This document shows, piece by piece, positions 8,907 through 18,020 of a DNA stretch of 64,000 bases. The first letter of the stretch is position 1, and every line of letters starts with the position of its first letter. The notes beneath the pieces were generated by a model. That model ran no database searches and was not told where the DNA came from. It saw only the letters and a program-made list of their open reading frames with translations. Both the position numbers and the translations under genes were made by a program. The DNA is from Devosia aquimaris (GTDB taxonomy: Bacteria; Pseudomonadota; Alphaproteobacteria; Rhizobiales; Devosiaceae): assembly GCF_020169335.1 (NCBI RefSeq), contig NZ_JAIEZN010000002.1, forward strand, positions 1,087,586 through 1,151,585, in the 5' to 3' direction.

Positions 8907-10250
8907 ATGCCCGCCGCATTGCCCGTCATCTGCGTGTCTGAAAACGGTCTGGCGGCAGCCGGCTTGACGCCGGACCAGGTCGGCTGGGCGGAGGCCAATG
9001 GCTTCTCCGGCCAACGCGGCCGATTGTTGCCGCTGCCGGACGGGCAGGCGGGTCTGGGCGGCTATCTCTTCGGCATGGGCCCGGCGGAAGGGCGCCCGAC
9101 CATGGTCCTCGGCCTGGCGGCCGCTGCGCTGCCGGCGGGCGACTATGCGCTCGAAGGTGCTTTTGGCGATCCCGGCTTTGCCGCTCTGGCCTTTCGCCTG
9201 GGCGCCTATCGCTTCGATCGCTACCGCGCGGCCAAACCCGGCCCGACACTGGTGCTGCCACAGGGTGCCGATGCCGATGAGGTCGATCGCCTCGTCGAGG
9301 CGGCTGGCATCGCCCGGGACCTCATCAACACCCCGGCCAATGATCTGGGCCCCGATGCCCTCGAAGCCTTCATTGCCGAATTCGCCGCCGCCCGCGGCAT
9401 GGATTGCGCCGTGACGCGCGGCGACGACCTGCTGGCGGCCGGATTTCCCATGATTCACGCTGTTGGCCGCGCCGCTGCCGAAGCCCCCCGGCTGGTCGAC
9501 CTGACATGGGGCGATCCCGCTCACCCCAAGGTCACCCTGGTGGGCAAGGGCGTCACCTTCGACACCGGTGGGCTCGACATCAAGCCGTCCTCGGGCATGC
9601 TGCTGATGAAAAAGGACATGGGCGGCGCCGCCAATGTGCTGGGTCTGGCCCACGCCATCGTCTCGGCCGGTCTCAAGCTGCGCCTGCGCGTGCTCATCCC
9701 CATTGTCGAGAACGCCATCTCCGCCTCGGCCTTCCGTCCGGGCGACGTCCTGCGCTCGCGCAAGGGCCTCACGGTCGAGATCGGCAACACTGATGCCGAG
9801 GGCCGCCTGATCCTGGCTGATGCCTTGGCTCTGGCCGACGAGGAAGCGCCCGAACTGCTGCTCGACATGGCAACGCTGACCGGCGCCGCCCGCGTCGCGC
9901 TCGGGCCCGAGCTGCCCCCCCTCTACAGCACCGACGACAGCCTCGCCGCCGCGCTGATGGCCTCCGGCCTGCGTAGCGATGATCCGCTCTGGCACATGCC
10001 CCTGTGGTCGCCCTATGACGCCATGATGAATTCGAAGGTTGCCGACGTGAACAACGCGGGCGCCGGCGGCTTTGCTGGCTCTGTGACAGCCGCCCTGTTC
10101 CTGCGCCGCTTTGTTGCCAACGCCGCAGCCTGGGTCCATCTCGACATTTATGGCTGGGCGCCCGAGGCTCGCGCCGGGCGCAGCCATGGCGGCACCGACC
10201 AGGGCATCCGCGCCGTCTTTGGCTTGTTGTCGGACCGCTATGGAAGATAG
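8907..10250 (+). CDS. Leucyl aminopeptidase family protein (M17)
   Basis: 447 aa cytosolic metallo-aminopeptidase. M17 signatures are NTPANDLGP near 147, the metal/catalytic segment GKGVTFDTGGLDIKP near 213-227 followed by KKDMGGAANV, and NTDAEGRL near 294-301, the family signature. The N-terminal domain is short and divergent, as in the second leucyl-aminopeptidase paralogue of many Rhizobiales. It releases N-terminal residues from peptides using two divalent metals. CGGAG lies ahead of the ATG. The stop codon overlaps the putative operator of the next gene. Confidence 0.92.
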   Translation: MPAALPVICVSENGLAAAGLTPDQVGWAEANGFSGQRGRLLPLPDGQAGLGGYLFGMGPAEGRPTMVLGLAAAALPAGDYALEGAFGDPGFAALAFRLGAYRFDRYRAAKPGPTLVLPQGADADEVDRLVEAAGIARDLINTPANDLGPDALEAFIAEFAAARGMDCAVTRGDDLLAAGFPMIHAVGRAAAEAPRLVDLTWGDPAHPKVTLVGKGVTFDTGGLDIKPSSGMLLMKKDMGGAANVLGLAHAIVSAGLKLRLRVLIPIVENAISASAFRPGDVLRSRKGLTVEIGNTDAEGRLILADALALADEEAPELLLDMATLTGAARVALGPELPPLYSTDDSLAAALMASGLRSDDPLWHMPLWSPYDAMMNSKVADVNNAGAGGFAGSVTAALFLRRFVANAAAWVHLDIYGWAPEARAGRSHGGTDQGIRAVFGLLSDRYGR

Positions 10251-10267
10251 TTGACTTTGGCAACTAT
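10247..10267. promoter_or_regulatory. 21-bp palindrome at the MarR-GNAT promoter
   Basis: ATAGTTG-N7-CAACTAT is a perfect inverted repeat with 7-base arms. It overlaps a consensus -10 hexamer TATAAT at 10265-10270, about 36 bases before the ATG. MarR regulators commonly bind such sites in their own promoters, so autoregulation is a natural reading. No convincing -35 hexamer is visible. Confidence 0.55.
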
Positions 10268-10305
10268 AATGTTGACCATGTCAGCAAATGGCATGGGGCA
10301 ACATC

Positions 10306-11235
10306 ATGAGCGACACGACCGGGCAGATCGACGAAATCCGTGCGTTCAACCGCTTCTACACACGCCAGATTGGCCTGCTGGAGGAGCATTTTGCCGACGG
10401 GCCGCTCAGCCTGCCAGAGGCGCGGGTGATCTACGAGATCAATGCCAAGGGGTATGTGACAGCCCGGGATCTGGTGCAGGAACTGCGCATGGATGGCGGC
10501 TATTTGAGCCGCATGCTGACCAAATTCGTTGAAGCGGGCCTGACCGCCGTATCACCCACGCCCGGCGACAGGCGCAGCAACACCATTGCCCTCACCCCTG
10601 ATGGCGATCTCATCGCGCGGCGCCTCAATACGCGCTCCCACGATGCGGTTGCCAGTCAGATTCACGGCCTTGCCGACAGCCAGAAGCGCGAACTGGTCGA
10701 TGCCATGCGCACCGTCCGTCGTCTCCTGCGCGATAGCGCGCTCACGCGCGGGCCGGTGGTGATCCGCGACCACCGCATTGGCGACCTGGGCTGGCTCATC
10801 CATCGCCAGGGCATCATCTACAACGAGCAGTTCGGCTGGAATATCGCGTTCGAGGCCCTGATCGCCGGCATCTACAGTGAATTTGAGCGCGCGCCGGATG
10901 CGCCGGCCAAGCGGCTGTGGATTGCCGAGCAAGATGACGCCATCATCGGCTCGATCTTTGTCATGCCCTCTGAAGGTCTGGCCGGGTCTGCCCAACTGCG
11001 CATGCTCTATGTCGAGCCGGTCGCCCGCGGCCAGGGCGTCGGCGCAGCGCTGGTCGCCCAGGCCGTCGGCTTTGCCCGCCAGAATGGCTACCAGCGCATG
11101 CGGCTGTGGACGCATGCCAACCAGGCATCGGCCCGCAAGCTCTATGCCGGCGCTGGCTTCCGTATCGTCGAGACCATGCCCGAGACCAATTTCGGCAAGG
11201 ACCTTGAGGGCGAGATCTGGGAGCTGACCCTCTGA
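10306..11235 (+). CDS. MarR-family regulator fused to GNAT acetyltransferase
   Basis: 309 aa. Residues about 1-140 form a winged-helix MarR domain (MDGGYLSRMLTKF recognition helix, then the wing GDRRSNTIALT). Residues about 148-309 form a GNAT domain with the acetyl-CoA loop VARGQGVGAAL. This fusion is a known but poorly characterised class; neither substrate nor ligand can be inferred. The ATG at 10306 is used because conserved sequence starts there; an alternative ATG at 10288 adds six residues and neither has a strong ribosome site. The upstream palindrome suggests self-repression. Confidence 0.9.
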   Translation: MSDTTGQIDEIRAFNRFYTRQIGLLEEHFADGPLSLPEARVIYEINAKGYVTARDLVQELRMDGGYLSRMLTKFVEAGLTAVSPTPGDRRSNTIALTPDGDLIARRLNTRSHDAVASQIHGLADSQKRELVDAMRTVRRLLRDSALTRGPVVIRDHRIGDLGWLIHRQGIIYNEQFGWNIAFEALIAGIYSEFERAPDAPAKRLWIAEQDDAIIGSIFVMPSEGLAGSAQLRMLYVEPVARGQGVGAALVAQAVGFARQNGYQRMRLWTHANQASARKLYAGAGFRIVETMPETNFGKDLEGEIWELTL

Positions 11236-11257
11236 GCACCAGGCCAGTCCGCTCCGC

Positions 11258-11388
11258 AGTGGATTTGCGCCTCCTTTGCATCCCTCCCCCTTGAGGGGAG
11301 GGACCGAGGGAGGGGGTCCATCGGCGGCGTACAGGCCTCCCAGCCTGCCTTTTCCTCAAGGGAAGGGCGACGATGCAACCCGATCAGT
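11258..11388. repeat. Dispersed intergenic repeat, family 1 copy A
   Basis: This segment and 44528-44661 share a start (GTGGATTTGCG), a core with CCCTTGAGGGGAGG or its equivalent, a GTCCATCGG block, a second inverted arm CCTCAAGGG, a GGCGA block and an ATCAGT end. The inner arms can pair into a long hairpin. It fills the gap between convergent genes, with no coding potential. Confidence 0.75.
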
Positions 11389-11404
11389 CTGACCTCGAAA
11401 CGAC

Positions 11405-12340
11405 CTAATAGCCGCGCTGGCGATCCACGACATTGATCAGCGGCTTGCCGGCCTCATGGTCGCGGATCATCTGGCTGAAATAGCGGACGCCGGTCGTCTC
11501 GCTGCTGATCGCGGCAATATGGGGCGTGATGTAGCAGTTCTCGATGGCCCACAGCGGGCTGTCCTGCGGCAGTGGTTCGGTCTCGAACACATCAAGGCTC
11601 GCAGCGCCCAGCGTGCCGTCTGTGAGGGCAGCGACGATGTCGGCCTCTTTCTGGTGTCCGCCCCGCGCGGCATTGACGATGGCCGGGCCCCCATCGAGCT
11701 TGCGCCTTAGCTTGCGGAATGTTTCCAGGTTGAGAATGCCCGTCGTCTCCGGCGTCAGCGGCAGCAGATTGACCAGGATATCGGTACCCGCGAGGAAGTC
11801 GTCAAAATTCTCCTGCCCGGCGAAGCCGGTCACGCCGTCGATGGTCTTGGGCGTGCGGCTCCAGCTGCGCAGGGTGAAGCCGAGCGGCAGCAGGCGCTTG
11901 GCGGCGTCCTGACCCAATACGCCCATGCCCATGATGCCCACCGTGGTTTCGCTGGCTGCCGGCGGATAGAGCTGCGTCCAGCGCCGCGCCGTCTGGTCCG
12001 CCCGGAACCGGGTATAGAGCCGGTGATGCATGGTCACATGGGCCACCACATAGTCGCTCATGCGCTGGCTGAGGTCGGCATCGACAAAACGCACGATGGG
12101 TGCGTCGGGCAGGGCCTTGTGCTTGAGCAGGGCATCTACGCCGGCCCCCAGCGACAGGATGGCCCTGAGCCCGGTGAGCCCGTCAAAGGCATCCGCCTTG
12201 GGCTTCCATACAAAGATGTAGCGCACTTCCCTGGGGTCGAAATCATCGCCGCGTTGCACCACACGGTAGCCGCCCAGCGCGTCGCGCAGCTTTGTCGCCC
12301 AGCTGTTTTCATCGACATCGGACAGGTGCAGCAGCAGCAT
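11405..12340 (-). CDS. D-2-hydroxyacid dehydrogenase, glyoxylate/hydroxypyruvate reductase A type
   Basis: 311 aa NAD(P)-dependent reductase. A Rossmann motif GIMGMGVLG lies near residue 138. Catalytic-region motifs NAARGG, the E-containing DVFETEP and TPHIA follow in the usual order. The overall form matches GhrA, which reduces glyoxylate and hydroxypyruvate in the cytosol. The ATG at 12340 follows GAGGAG with a 7-base gap. It is transcribed in the same direction as cycM upstream, but a strong terminator separates them, so it probably has its own promoter. Confidence 0.88.
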   Translation of the reverse strand: MLLLHLSDVDENSWATKLRDALGGYRVVQRGDDFDPREVRYIFVWKPKADAFDGLTGLRAILSLGAGVDALLKHKALPDAPIVRFVDADLSQRMSDYVVAHVTMHHRLYTRFRADQTARRWTQLYPPAASETTVGIMGMGVLGQDAAKRLLPLGFTLRSWSRTPKTIDGVTGFAGQENFDDFLAGTDILVNLLPLTPETTGILNLETFRKLRRKLDGGPAIVNAARGGHQKEADIVAALTDGTLGAASLDVFETEPLPQDSPLWAIENCYITPHIAAISSETTGVRYFSQMIRDHEAGKPLINVVDRQRGY

Positions 12341-12362
12341 GATTGGTCTCCTCAAACAACAA

Positions 12363-12391
12363 AGAGCCGCGCCGTATTCGGGCGCGGCTCT
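12363..12391 (-). terminator. Rho-independent terminator after cycM
   Basis: Eleven-base perfect arms (12363-12373 and 12381-12391) around a 7-base loop. On the minus strand the stem is followed by TTGTTG, just downstream of the cycM stop at 12418. Confidence 0.82.
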
Positions 12392-12417
12392 GAATTAAGC
12401 TCAGACGACGAACTGTC

Positions 12418-13191
12418 TTATTGGGCCGTGGTTGCCGGCGCCGCAGCAGCGGGTGCGGCTTCGGTGGTCGCGGCCGGCGCAGCTTCGGTCGCGGCCGCAG
12501 GCTCAGCCTCGGTGGTGGCTGCAGGTGCAGCTTCCGTGCTGGCAGCGGGGGCGGCTTCCGTTGCGGCAGCCGGTGCGGCCTCCGTCGTTGCAGCAGGGGC
12601 AGCGGCGTCAGCGGCCGGCGCAGCTTCGGCGGCCGGTGCGGCTTCCGGCGCAGGGAACGGCACCGGATTGGCCGACAGGGTCTGCAGATAGGCCAGGATA
12701 TCGGCGCGCTCTTCGGCAGTGCGGATACCGGCAAAGTTCATCTTGGTGCCCTTCACATAGGCGCTGGGCTTGGTCAGGAAGGCGTTGAGGTTCTCATAGG
12801 TCCACACATCGCCATTGGCATTGTGCTCTTTCATGCCATCGGAATAGGCGAAATCGGGAACGCTGCCTTCGGCGCGGCCAACCACATCATACAGATGCGG
12901 GCCCTGCTTGTTCGGCTCGCCCTCGCCAAAGTTATGGCAGGACTGGCACTTCTTGACGTCATTGGCGCCCTTGGCCGGGTCGGCGCTGGCCAGCAGCACG
13001 GCCAGCGGCACTTCGGCAGGCGCTTCCGTGGCGGCACCGGCATCGGCGACTTCGGGCTCGGGCAGGGCATAGCCCGGGCCGCGGCCTTCAATGGGGTGAT
13101 ACACGGCCTCGGCAACGAAGCCGACACCCATGACAAACAGTAGAGTGCCCAGAACGGCGCCCATGATCTTGTTTAGTTCGAACGAATCCAT
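12418..13191 (-). CDS. cycM: Membrane-anchored c-type cytochrome, CycM-like, with Ala/Pro/Glu tail
   Basis: 257 aa. A single N-terminal membrane helix (about 8-28) anchors a class I cytochrome c domain. The heme site is CQSCH near residue 92 and the likely axial methionine is in KMNF near 158. CycM-type cytochromes carry electrons from the bc1 complex to terminal oxidases. The heme domain ends near residue 178. The remaining 75 residues are almost only Ala, Pro, Glu and Thr and include six tandem 8-residue units, which is far longer than usual. The start at 13191 is chosen because the membrane helix begins just after it; upstream in-frame sequence is not cytochrome-like. Confidence 0.88.
   Translation of the reverse strand: MDSFELNKIMGAVLGTLLFVMGVGFVAEAVYHPIEGRGPGYALPEPEVADAGAATEAPAEVPLAVLLASADPAKGANDVKKCQSCHNFGEGEPNKQGPHLYDVVGRAEGSVPDFAYSDGMKEHNANGDVWTYENLNAFLTKPSAYVKGTKMNFAGIRTAEERADILAYLQTLSANPVPFPAPEAAPAAEAAPAADAAAPAATTEAAPAAATEAAPAASTEAAPAATTEAEPAAATEAAPAATTEAAPAAAAPATTAQ
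12445..12588 (-). repeat. Six tandem 24-bp units encoding TTEAAPAA-type octapeptides
   Basis: Residues 202-249 of the cytochrome read as six octamers: TTEAAPAA, ATEAAPAA, STEAAPAA, TTEAEPAA, ATEAAPAA, TTEAAPAA. The DNA repeats with a 24-base period. Such an array can change in copy number by slippage. Confidence 0.9.
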
Positions 13192-13450
13192 TTGGTCTCT
13201 CTGCCAGTCCATCCCGCCAGGACGATAGCCGAACACCGCCCAACTTTCGATTGTCCAAACGGAAAATCGCCTCAACAGCGGTGCACGACGCGCGCGGAAG
13301 ATAGTCGCAAGGTCGTTGTGGCGCAACCGTGCAAAGCCGTAGTGCGACAATTCCCCCACAGGCACCTGCATGCCATGGGTTTCAGCTGCGAATTGACTCC
13401 ATCAGGTGCCGGGTTCAAAAGCCAACGGCCATTTACGAACGGACCTGCAG

Positions 13451-14278
13451 ATGACCCACAAGATTGCCTTCCAGGGCGAGCCCGGCGCTTTCAGCAATGC
13501 CGCCGCCAACAATGTCTTCCCCGGACAGGAGATGCTGGGCTGCGTCACGTTCGAGGAGACCATCGCCGCTGTGCAGTCCGGCCGCGCCGACTATGCCGTG
13601 GTGCCGGTCGAGAACTCGCTATATGGCCGCATCACCGATATCCACCACCTGCTGCCCGAAAGCGGGCTCTTCATCATCGGCGAAACCTTTCTGCGCGTGG
13701 AGATGACCCTTCTGGGTGTGCCGGGCGCGACGCTGGACGACATCAAATCCGTGCAGTCGCTCTCTGTGGCCCTGGGCCAGTGCCGCCGCTTCATCAGCGA
13801 AAACGGCTTCCGCACCATCAATGCCGTCGACACCGCGGGCTCCGCGCGCGAAGTCGCCGAAAAGGGTGACAAGTCGGTTGCCGCCATCGCCTCGCGCCTG
13901 GCTGGCGAGATCTACGGGCTGAACGTGCTGGCGACCAATATCGAGGATGCCGCCCACAACACCACGCGCTTTTTGGTGCTGTCGCCCCACGAGAAGCGCG
14001 CGCCGCAAGGCAGCAAGGTCAAGACCACCTTCGTCTTCCGCGTCCGCAACGTCCCTGCCGCGCTCTACAAGGCCATGGGCGGATTTGCCACCAATGGCAT
14101 CAACATGACCAAGCTGGAGAGCTATATGGTCGACGGCAATTTCACCGCGACCCAGTTCTATGCCGACATCGAGGGCCATCCCAGCGATGCCGGCGTCATC
14201 CACGCCTTTGAGGAACTCGATTTCTTCACCGATTCCATGCGGGTGCTGGGTGTCTACCCCGCCGCGGACAATCGCTAG
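13451..14278 (+). CDS. pheA: Prephenate dehydratase
   Basis: 275 aa monofunctional enzyme that converts prephenate to phenylpyruvate for phenylalanine synthesis. The N-terminal catalytic domain starts [11 protein letters not shown], contains VPVENSLYG, and ends with the catalytic TRF motif (NTTRFLVL). A C-terminal ACT domain (about 195-270) carries KLESYMV in place of the classical ESRP element and would mediate Phe feedback. The start at 13451 is where family homology begins. A TTGACT hexamer at 13393-13398 is a possible -35 element. The 259-base gap to divergent cycM shows nothing else clear. Confidence 0.94.
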   Translation: MTHKIAFQGEPGAFSNAAANNVFPGQEMLGCVTFEETIAAVQSGRADYAVVPVENSLYGRITDIHHLLPESGLFIIGETFLRVEMTLLGVPGATLDDIKSVQSLSVALGQCRRFISENGFRTINAVDTAGSAREVAEKGDKSVAAIASRLAGEIYGLNVLATNIEDAAHNTTRFLVLSPHEKRAPQGSKVKTTFVFRVRNVPAALYKAMGGFATNGINMTKLESYMVDGNFTATQFYADIEGHPSDAGVIHAFEELDFFTDSMRVLGVYPAADNR

Positions 14279-14302
14279 GCCTGCCCCAAACCCGCCGCCC
14301 AA

Positions 14303-14330
14303 TTGACACCGGATGGGCCACCGCTATGGT
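14303..14330 (+). promoter_or_regulatory. Likely sigma70 promoter of dapD
   Basis: TTGACA at 14303-14308, a 16-base spacer, and TATGGT at 14325-14330, about 30 bases before the dapD ATG. It lies in the 80-base gap after pheA. Confidence 0.55.
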
Positions 14331-14358
14331 CCGCCCGCAACGCACTAAGGAAACTGTC

Positions 14359-15201
<843 letters not shown>

Positions 15202-15215
15202 TCGGGATCAGGCCC

Positions 15216-15713
15216 ATGCTCAAGCTGCTGTTTTCACTCGATGGTCGCATCAACCGGCAGCGGTTCTGGCTGGGGCTCCTGCTCGTCGCCGTTCTTAACA
15301 TCGTGCTGTCCGTGTTGCTGATGAACCTGGGGTTCGGCAACAGCCAGACGCAGTCGGGGTCTGTCGAGGTCGACGGCCAGCTCCAGCAGCAGTTCATGCG
15401 CACCGTCTTCGTGCTGGCGCCGCTGCCCTCGCTGCTGCTCAGCCTGCTCTCGGCCGTGCCCATGACCATTCTGGCCATCAAGCGCCGGCGCGATCGCAAT
15501 GTCTCCGGCATCGACGTCGTGGTGTTCACGGCGCTGGCCATTGTTACGCAGCTGCTGGTGCTGGCCGGGCAGGGCGGCACGCTGCTCACAGGCATCCTGG
15601 GCACCGTCCAGGGCATCTGGAGCCTGGTGCTGCTGGTGCAGCTGGGCTTTCTTAGCGGCACGCGTGGCCCCAACAGCTATGGCCCCGATCCACTGGGCTA
15701 TGGTGACGCCTGA
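15216..15713 (+). CDS. DUF805 family membrane protein
   Basis: 165 aa. It begins LFSLDGRINRQRFWLG, the DUF805 hallmark, and has three to four hydrophobic segments. An insert after the first helix (about 30-60) contains Gln-rich polar sequence. The function of DUF805 is unknown. It lies 14 bases after dapD and 27 bases before dapE, so it is embedded in the dap operon. Confidence 0.85.
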   Translation: MLKLLFSLDGRINRQRFWLGLLLVAVLNIVLSVLLMNLGFGNSQTQSGSVEVDGQLQQQFMRTVFVLAPLPSLLLSLLSAVPMTILAIKRRRDRNVSGIDVVVFTALAIVTQLLVLAGQGGTLLTGILGTVQGIWSLVLLVQLGFLSGTRGPNSYGPDPLGYGDA

Positions 15714-15740
15714 ACCACCCAAACAGGGGAGCAATTGCCG

Positions 15741-16898
15741 ATGACAGATGTTTCAGGTCGGGCCATTGCGCTGCTCAAGCAATTGATCGCCTGCCCGTCG
15801 GTCACCCCGCATGAGGCCGGTGCGCTCGATGTGTTGGAAACCGAACTGACAGGCCTGGGCTTTGCTGTGACCCGCCTGCGCTTCGACGGTGACGGCTCCT
15901 ATCCGGTCGACAACCTCTTTGCCACCCGCGGCAATGCTGGGCGTCGCCTGCTGTTCGCCGGCCATACCGACGTTGTGCCGCCCGGCGATCTGGCGACCTG
16001 GACCAGCGATCCCTTTGTCCCGCGCGAGGCCGACGGCAAGCTGTTTGGCCGCGGCGCCGCCGACATGAAGTCGGGCATCGCCGCTTTCGTCGCCGCTTGC
16101 GCCGCCATTCCGCCCGAGGCGGGAACCATCCAGCTCGCCATCACCAATGACGAGGAAGCCGACGCCATCAATGGCACCGAAAAGCTGATGGCCTGGGCGA
16201 GCGCGCAGCAGCACCATTTCGATTTCGCCATCGTCGGCGAACCCAGTTCGGCCAGCACGCTGGGCGACAGCATCAAGATCGGCCGGCGCGGTTCGCTGTC
16301 GGGCCGCATCACGGTCTCAGGCACCCAGGGCCATGTCGCCTATCCCGACAAGGCCAACAATCCCCTGCCGGTGCTGGCGCAGCTGGTGACCGCGCTCGAC
16401 ACCACCATTGATACCGGCACGGCGCACTTCCCGGCCACCAATCTCGAAGTTAACTCCATCGATGTCGGCAACGACATCTCCAACGTCATCCCGGCCGCCG
16501 GTACCATCCGCTTCAACATCCGCTACAATGATCTGTGGACGCCCCAGACTTTGGCCGACTGGGTGCGGCAGCGCATTGCCACGGTCGATCCCCGCGGAAC
16601 ACGCGTCGAGTTTGCCGTGGCCGGCGTGCCGTCCCGCTCGTTCCTCTCACCCCTGAGCGCCGATGTCGACGTGCTCGCCAGTACCATCGCTGATGTCACC
16701 GGCAAGCGCCCTGAGTATTCGACAGGCGGCGGCACGTCGGATGCCCGCTTCATCGCCCAATATGGCCCGGTGGTGGAATGCGGCCTTGTCGGCCCCTCCA
16801 TGCACAAGGCCGATGAGCATATTGCCCTCAGTGACCTCGAAGGTCTCGCCGAGATCTATCGGCGTTTCATGCAGGGCTTTTTCGCGGTGCAGCCATGA
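15741..16898 (+). CDS. dapE: Succinyl-diaminopimelate desuccinylase
   Basis: 385 aa M20 metallohydrolase that releases succinate from N-succinyl-LL-diaminopimelate. Metal and catalytic motifs are GHTDVVPPGD (His near 73), GAADMKSG (bridging Asp near 107), TNDEEAD (Glu pair near 137) and GEPSS. The C-terminal His lies in SMHKADEH. GGTSDARF is also present. The ATG at 15741 follows GGGGAG at 15726-15731; a TTG six bases earlier is too close to it. The 3' end overlaps the next gene by ATGA. Confidence 0.96.
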   Translation: MTDVSGRAIALLKQLIACPSVTPHEAGALDVLETELTGLGFAVTRLRFDGDGSYPVDNLFATRGNAGRRLLFAGHTDVVPPGDLATWTSDPFVPREADGKLFGRGAADMKSGIAAFVAACAAIPPEAGTIQLAITNDEEADAINGTEKLMAWASAQQHHFDFAIVGEPSSASTLGDSIKIGRRGSLSGRITVSGTQGHVAYPDKANNPLPVLAQLVTALDTTIDTGTAHFPATNLEVNSIDVGNDISNVIPAAGTIRFNIRYNDLWTPQTLADWVRQRIATVDPRGTRVEFAVAGVPSRSFLSPLSADVDVLASTIADVTGKRPEYSTGGGTSDARFIAQYGPVVECGLVGPSMHKADEHIALSDLEGLAEIYRRFMQGFFAVQP

Positions 16899-17437
16899 AA
16901 AGCCTGAGCATTCTTTCGCGCGCTGCAACCGGCTGGCGGCTGATCGTGCAGGGTCATCCGGGCTGGCGTAGCCAGTTTGCGCTCACGACCCCGGGCCTGG
17001 TCACGGCGCTGCTGCTCTATGCCTTTGTTGCCTTCCTGGCGGTTGCGCTCACCTCGATGAGCATCGGCATGCCCGGCATTGGCGGCGTCATCGCGGCCAT
17101 GGCCGTGCTGGCCCTGCCCATCCTGGCCTTCGTGCTGGTGCTACTGGGCACGCGCAAGATGCTCAACGACACCCAGCCGTTGCTGCCGGCCCTGGTGCCC
17201 GGTGTCTATGCGCTCACGGCCTTGCTGCTCGCCGAAGGCTTGCTGGCGCTGTTTGCCGGGCCGCTCGTCATGCTGGCCTGGGTGGGCGTTGCCTATCTGC
17301 TCTATTGCCTGATGCGTGTTGCAATGGGCTGGCATGCGGCTATTTCGGCCGGTTCTGCAGTTTTGACCTTCGTGCTGCTTGTCGCCCTGCGCATGGCGCT
17401 CTACATGGTCTCCAACTTCGCTGCTTCCCTTGTCTGA
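16895..17437 (+). CDS. Uncharacterised membrane protein, first of a tandem pair
   Basis: 180 aa. A basic N-terminal stretch of about 35 residues (LSRAATGWRLIVQGHPGW) precedes four to five hydrophobic helices. It overlaps dapE by four bases (ATGA), which implies translational coupling. The N-terminal pattern A-x-G-x3-L-x2-G-x6-F-x5-GLV recurs in the next protein, so the two look like paralogues. I do not recognise the family. Its location suggests a cell-envelope role, but that is inference. Confidence 0.8.
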   Translation: MKSLSILSRAATGWRLIVQGHPGWRSQFALTTPGLVTALLLYAFVAFLAVALTSMSIGMPGIGGVIAAMAVLALPILAFVLVLLGTRKMLNDTQPLLPALVPGVYALTALLLAEGLLALFAGPLVMLAWVGVAYLLYCLMRVAMGWHAAISAGSAVLTFVLLVALRMALYMVSNFAASLV

Positions 17438-17453
17438 TTGATCGAGATGCGCC

Positions 17454-18020
17454 TTGGCCCAGCCGACCCCGACCTTCCTCGATGAATTGACGGCCGCAGC
17501 GCGTGGCTGCGTGGCCCTGTTGACCGGCAAGCGCAACGCCCCCGATTACTTCGACTTCAGCCAGCGCGGCCTTGTCGGGAGCCTGATCGCGGTGTTGCTG
17601 GCCGTGGCCCTCGCCGGCTTTGGCCCGATGCTGAGCGGCATTCAATCCCCGCCGGGCGCCTCGACACAGGCCATCCTGGTCAACCTGCTGCTCTATGTTG
17701 CCCAAGGCGGCACCGCTTTTCTGGCGCTGCGCCAGATGGGGCGCACAGACGGCTTCGTGCCCTATCTGGTGGCGTCCAACTGGGTGACCCTGGCGACCGC
17801 GGTCCTGATGCTGATCTCGGCCATTCTGGGCCCACTGGGCAGCCTCGTGCTGATCCTGGTGGTGATCCTTGCCATCGCCAGCTTCATCAATGTGGGGCGT
17901 TTCGTGGTGACGCTGAAGCCGATGCAGATCGGCATCCTCTTCCTGTCCCAGGCTGTCGGCGTGTTCCTGGCCCTGGTGATCGTGTCGCTCTTTGTGGGCG
18001 TTCCGCCCATGCCTCAGTAG
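17454..18020 (+). CDS. Uncharacterised membrane protein, second of a tandem pair
   Basis: 188 aa with a TTG start; the frame has a stop at 17439-17441 and no ATG before the conserved region. A cytoplasmic N-terminus (about 1-40, with [10 protein letters not shown]) is followed by about five membrane helices. It shows the same N-terminal spacing as the preceding protein. It overlaps convergent truA by seven bases. Function unknown. Confidence 0.72.
   Translation: MAQPTPTFLDELTAAARGCVALLTGKRNAPDYFDFSQRGLVGSLIAVLLAVALAGFGPMLSGIQSPPGASTQAILVNLLLYVAQGGTAFLALRQMGRTDGFVPYLVASNWVTLATAVLMLISAILGPLGSLVLILVVILAIASFINVGRFVVTLKPMQIGILFLSQAVGVFLALVIVSLFVGVPPMPQ

Noticed and set aside
12445..12588. CRISPR-like array
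   Set aside because: The 24-bp repeats are in frame inside the cytochrome gene, have no spacers, and encode an octapeptide repeat.
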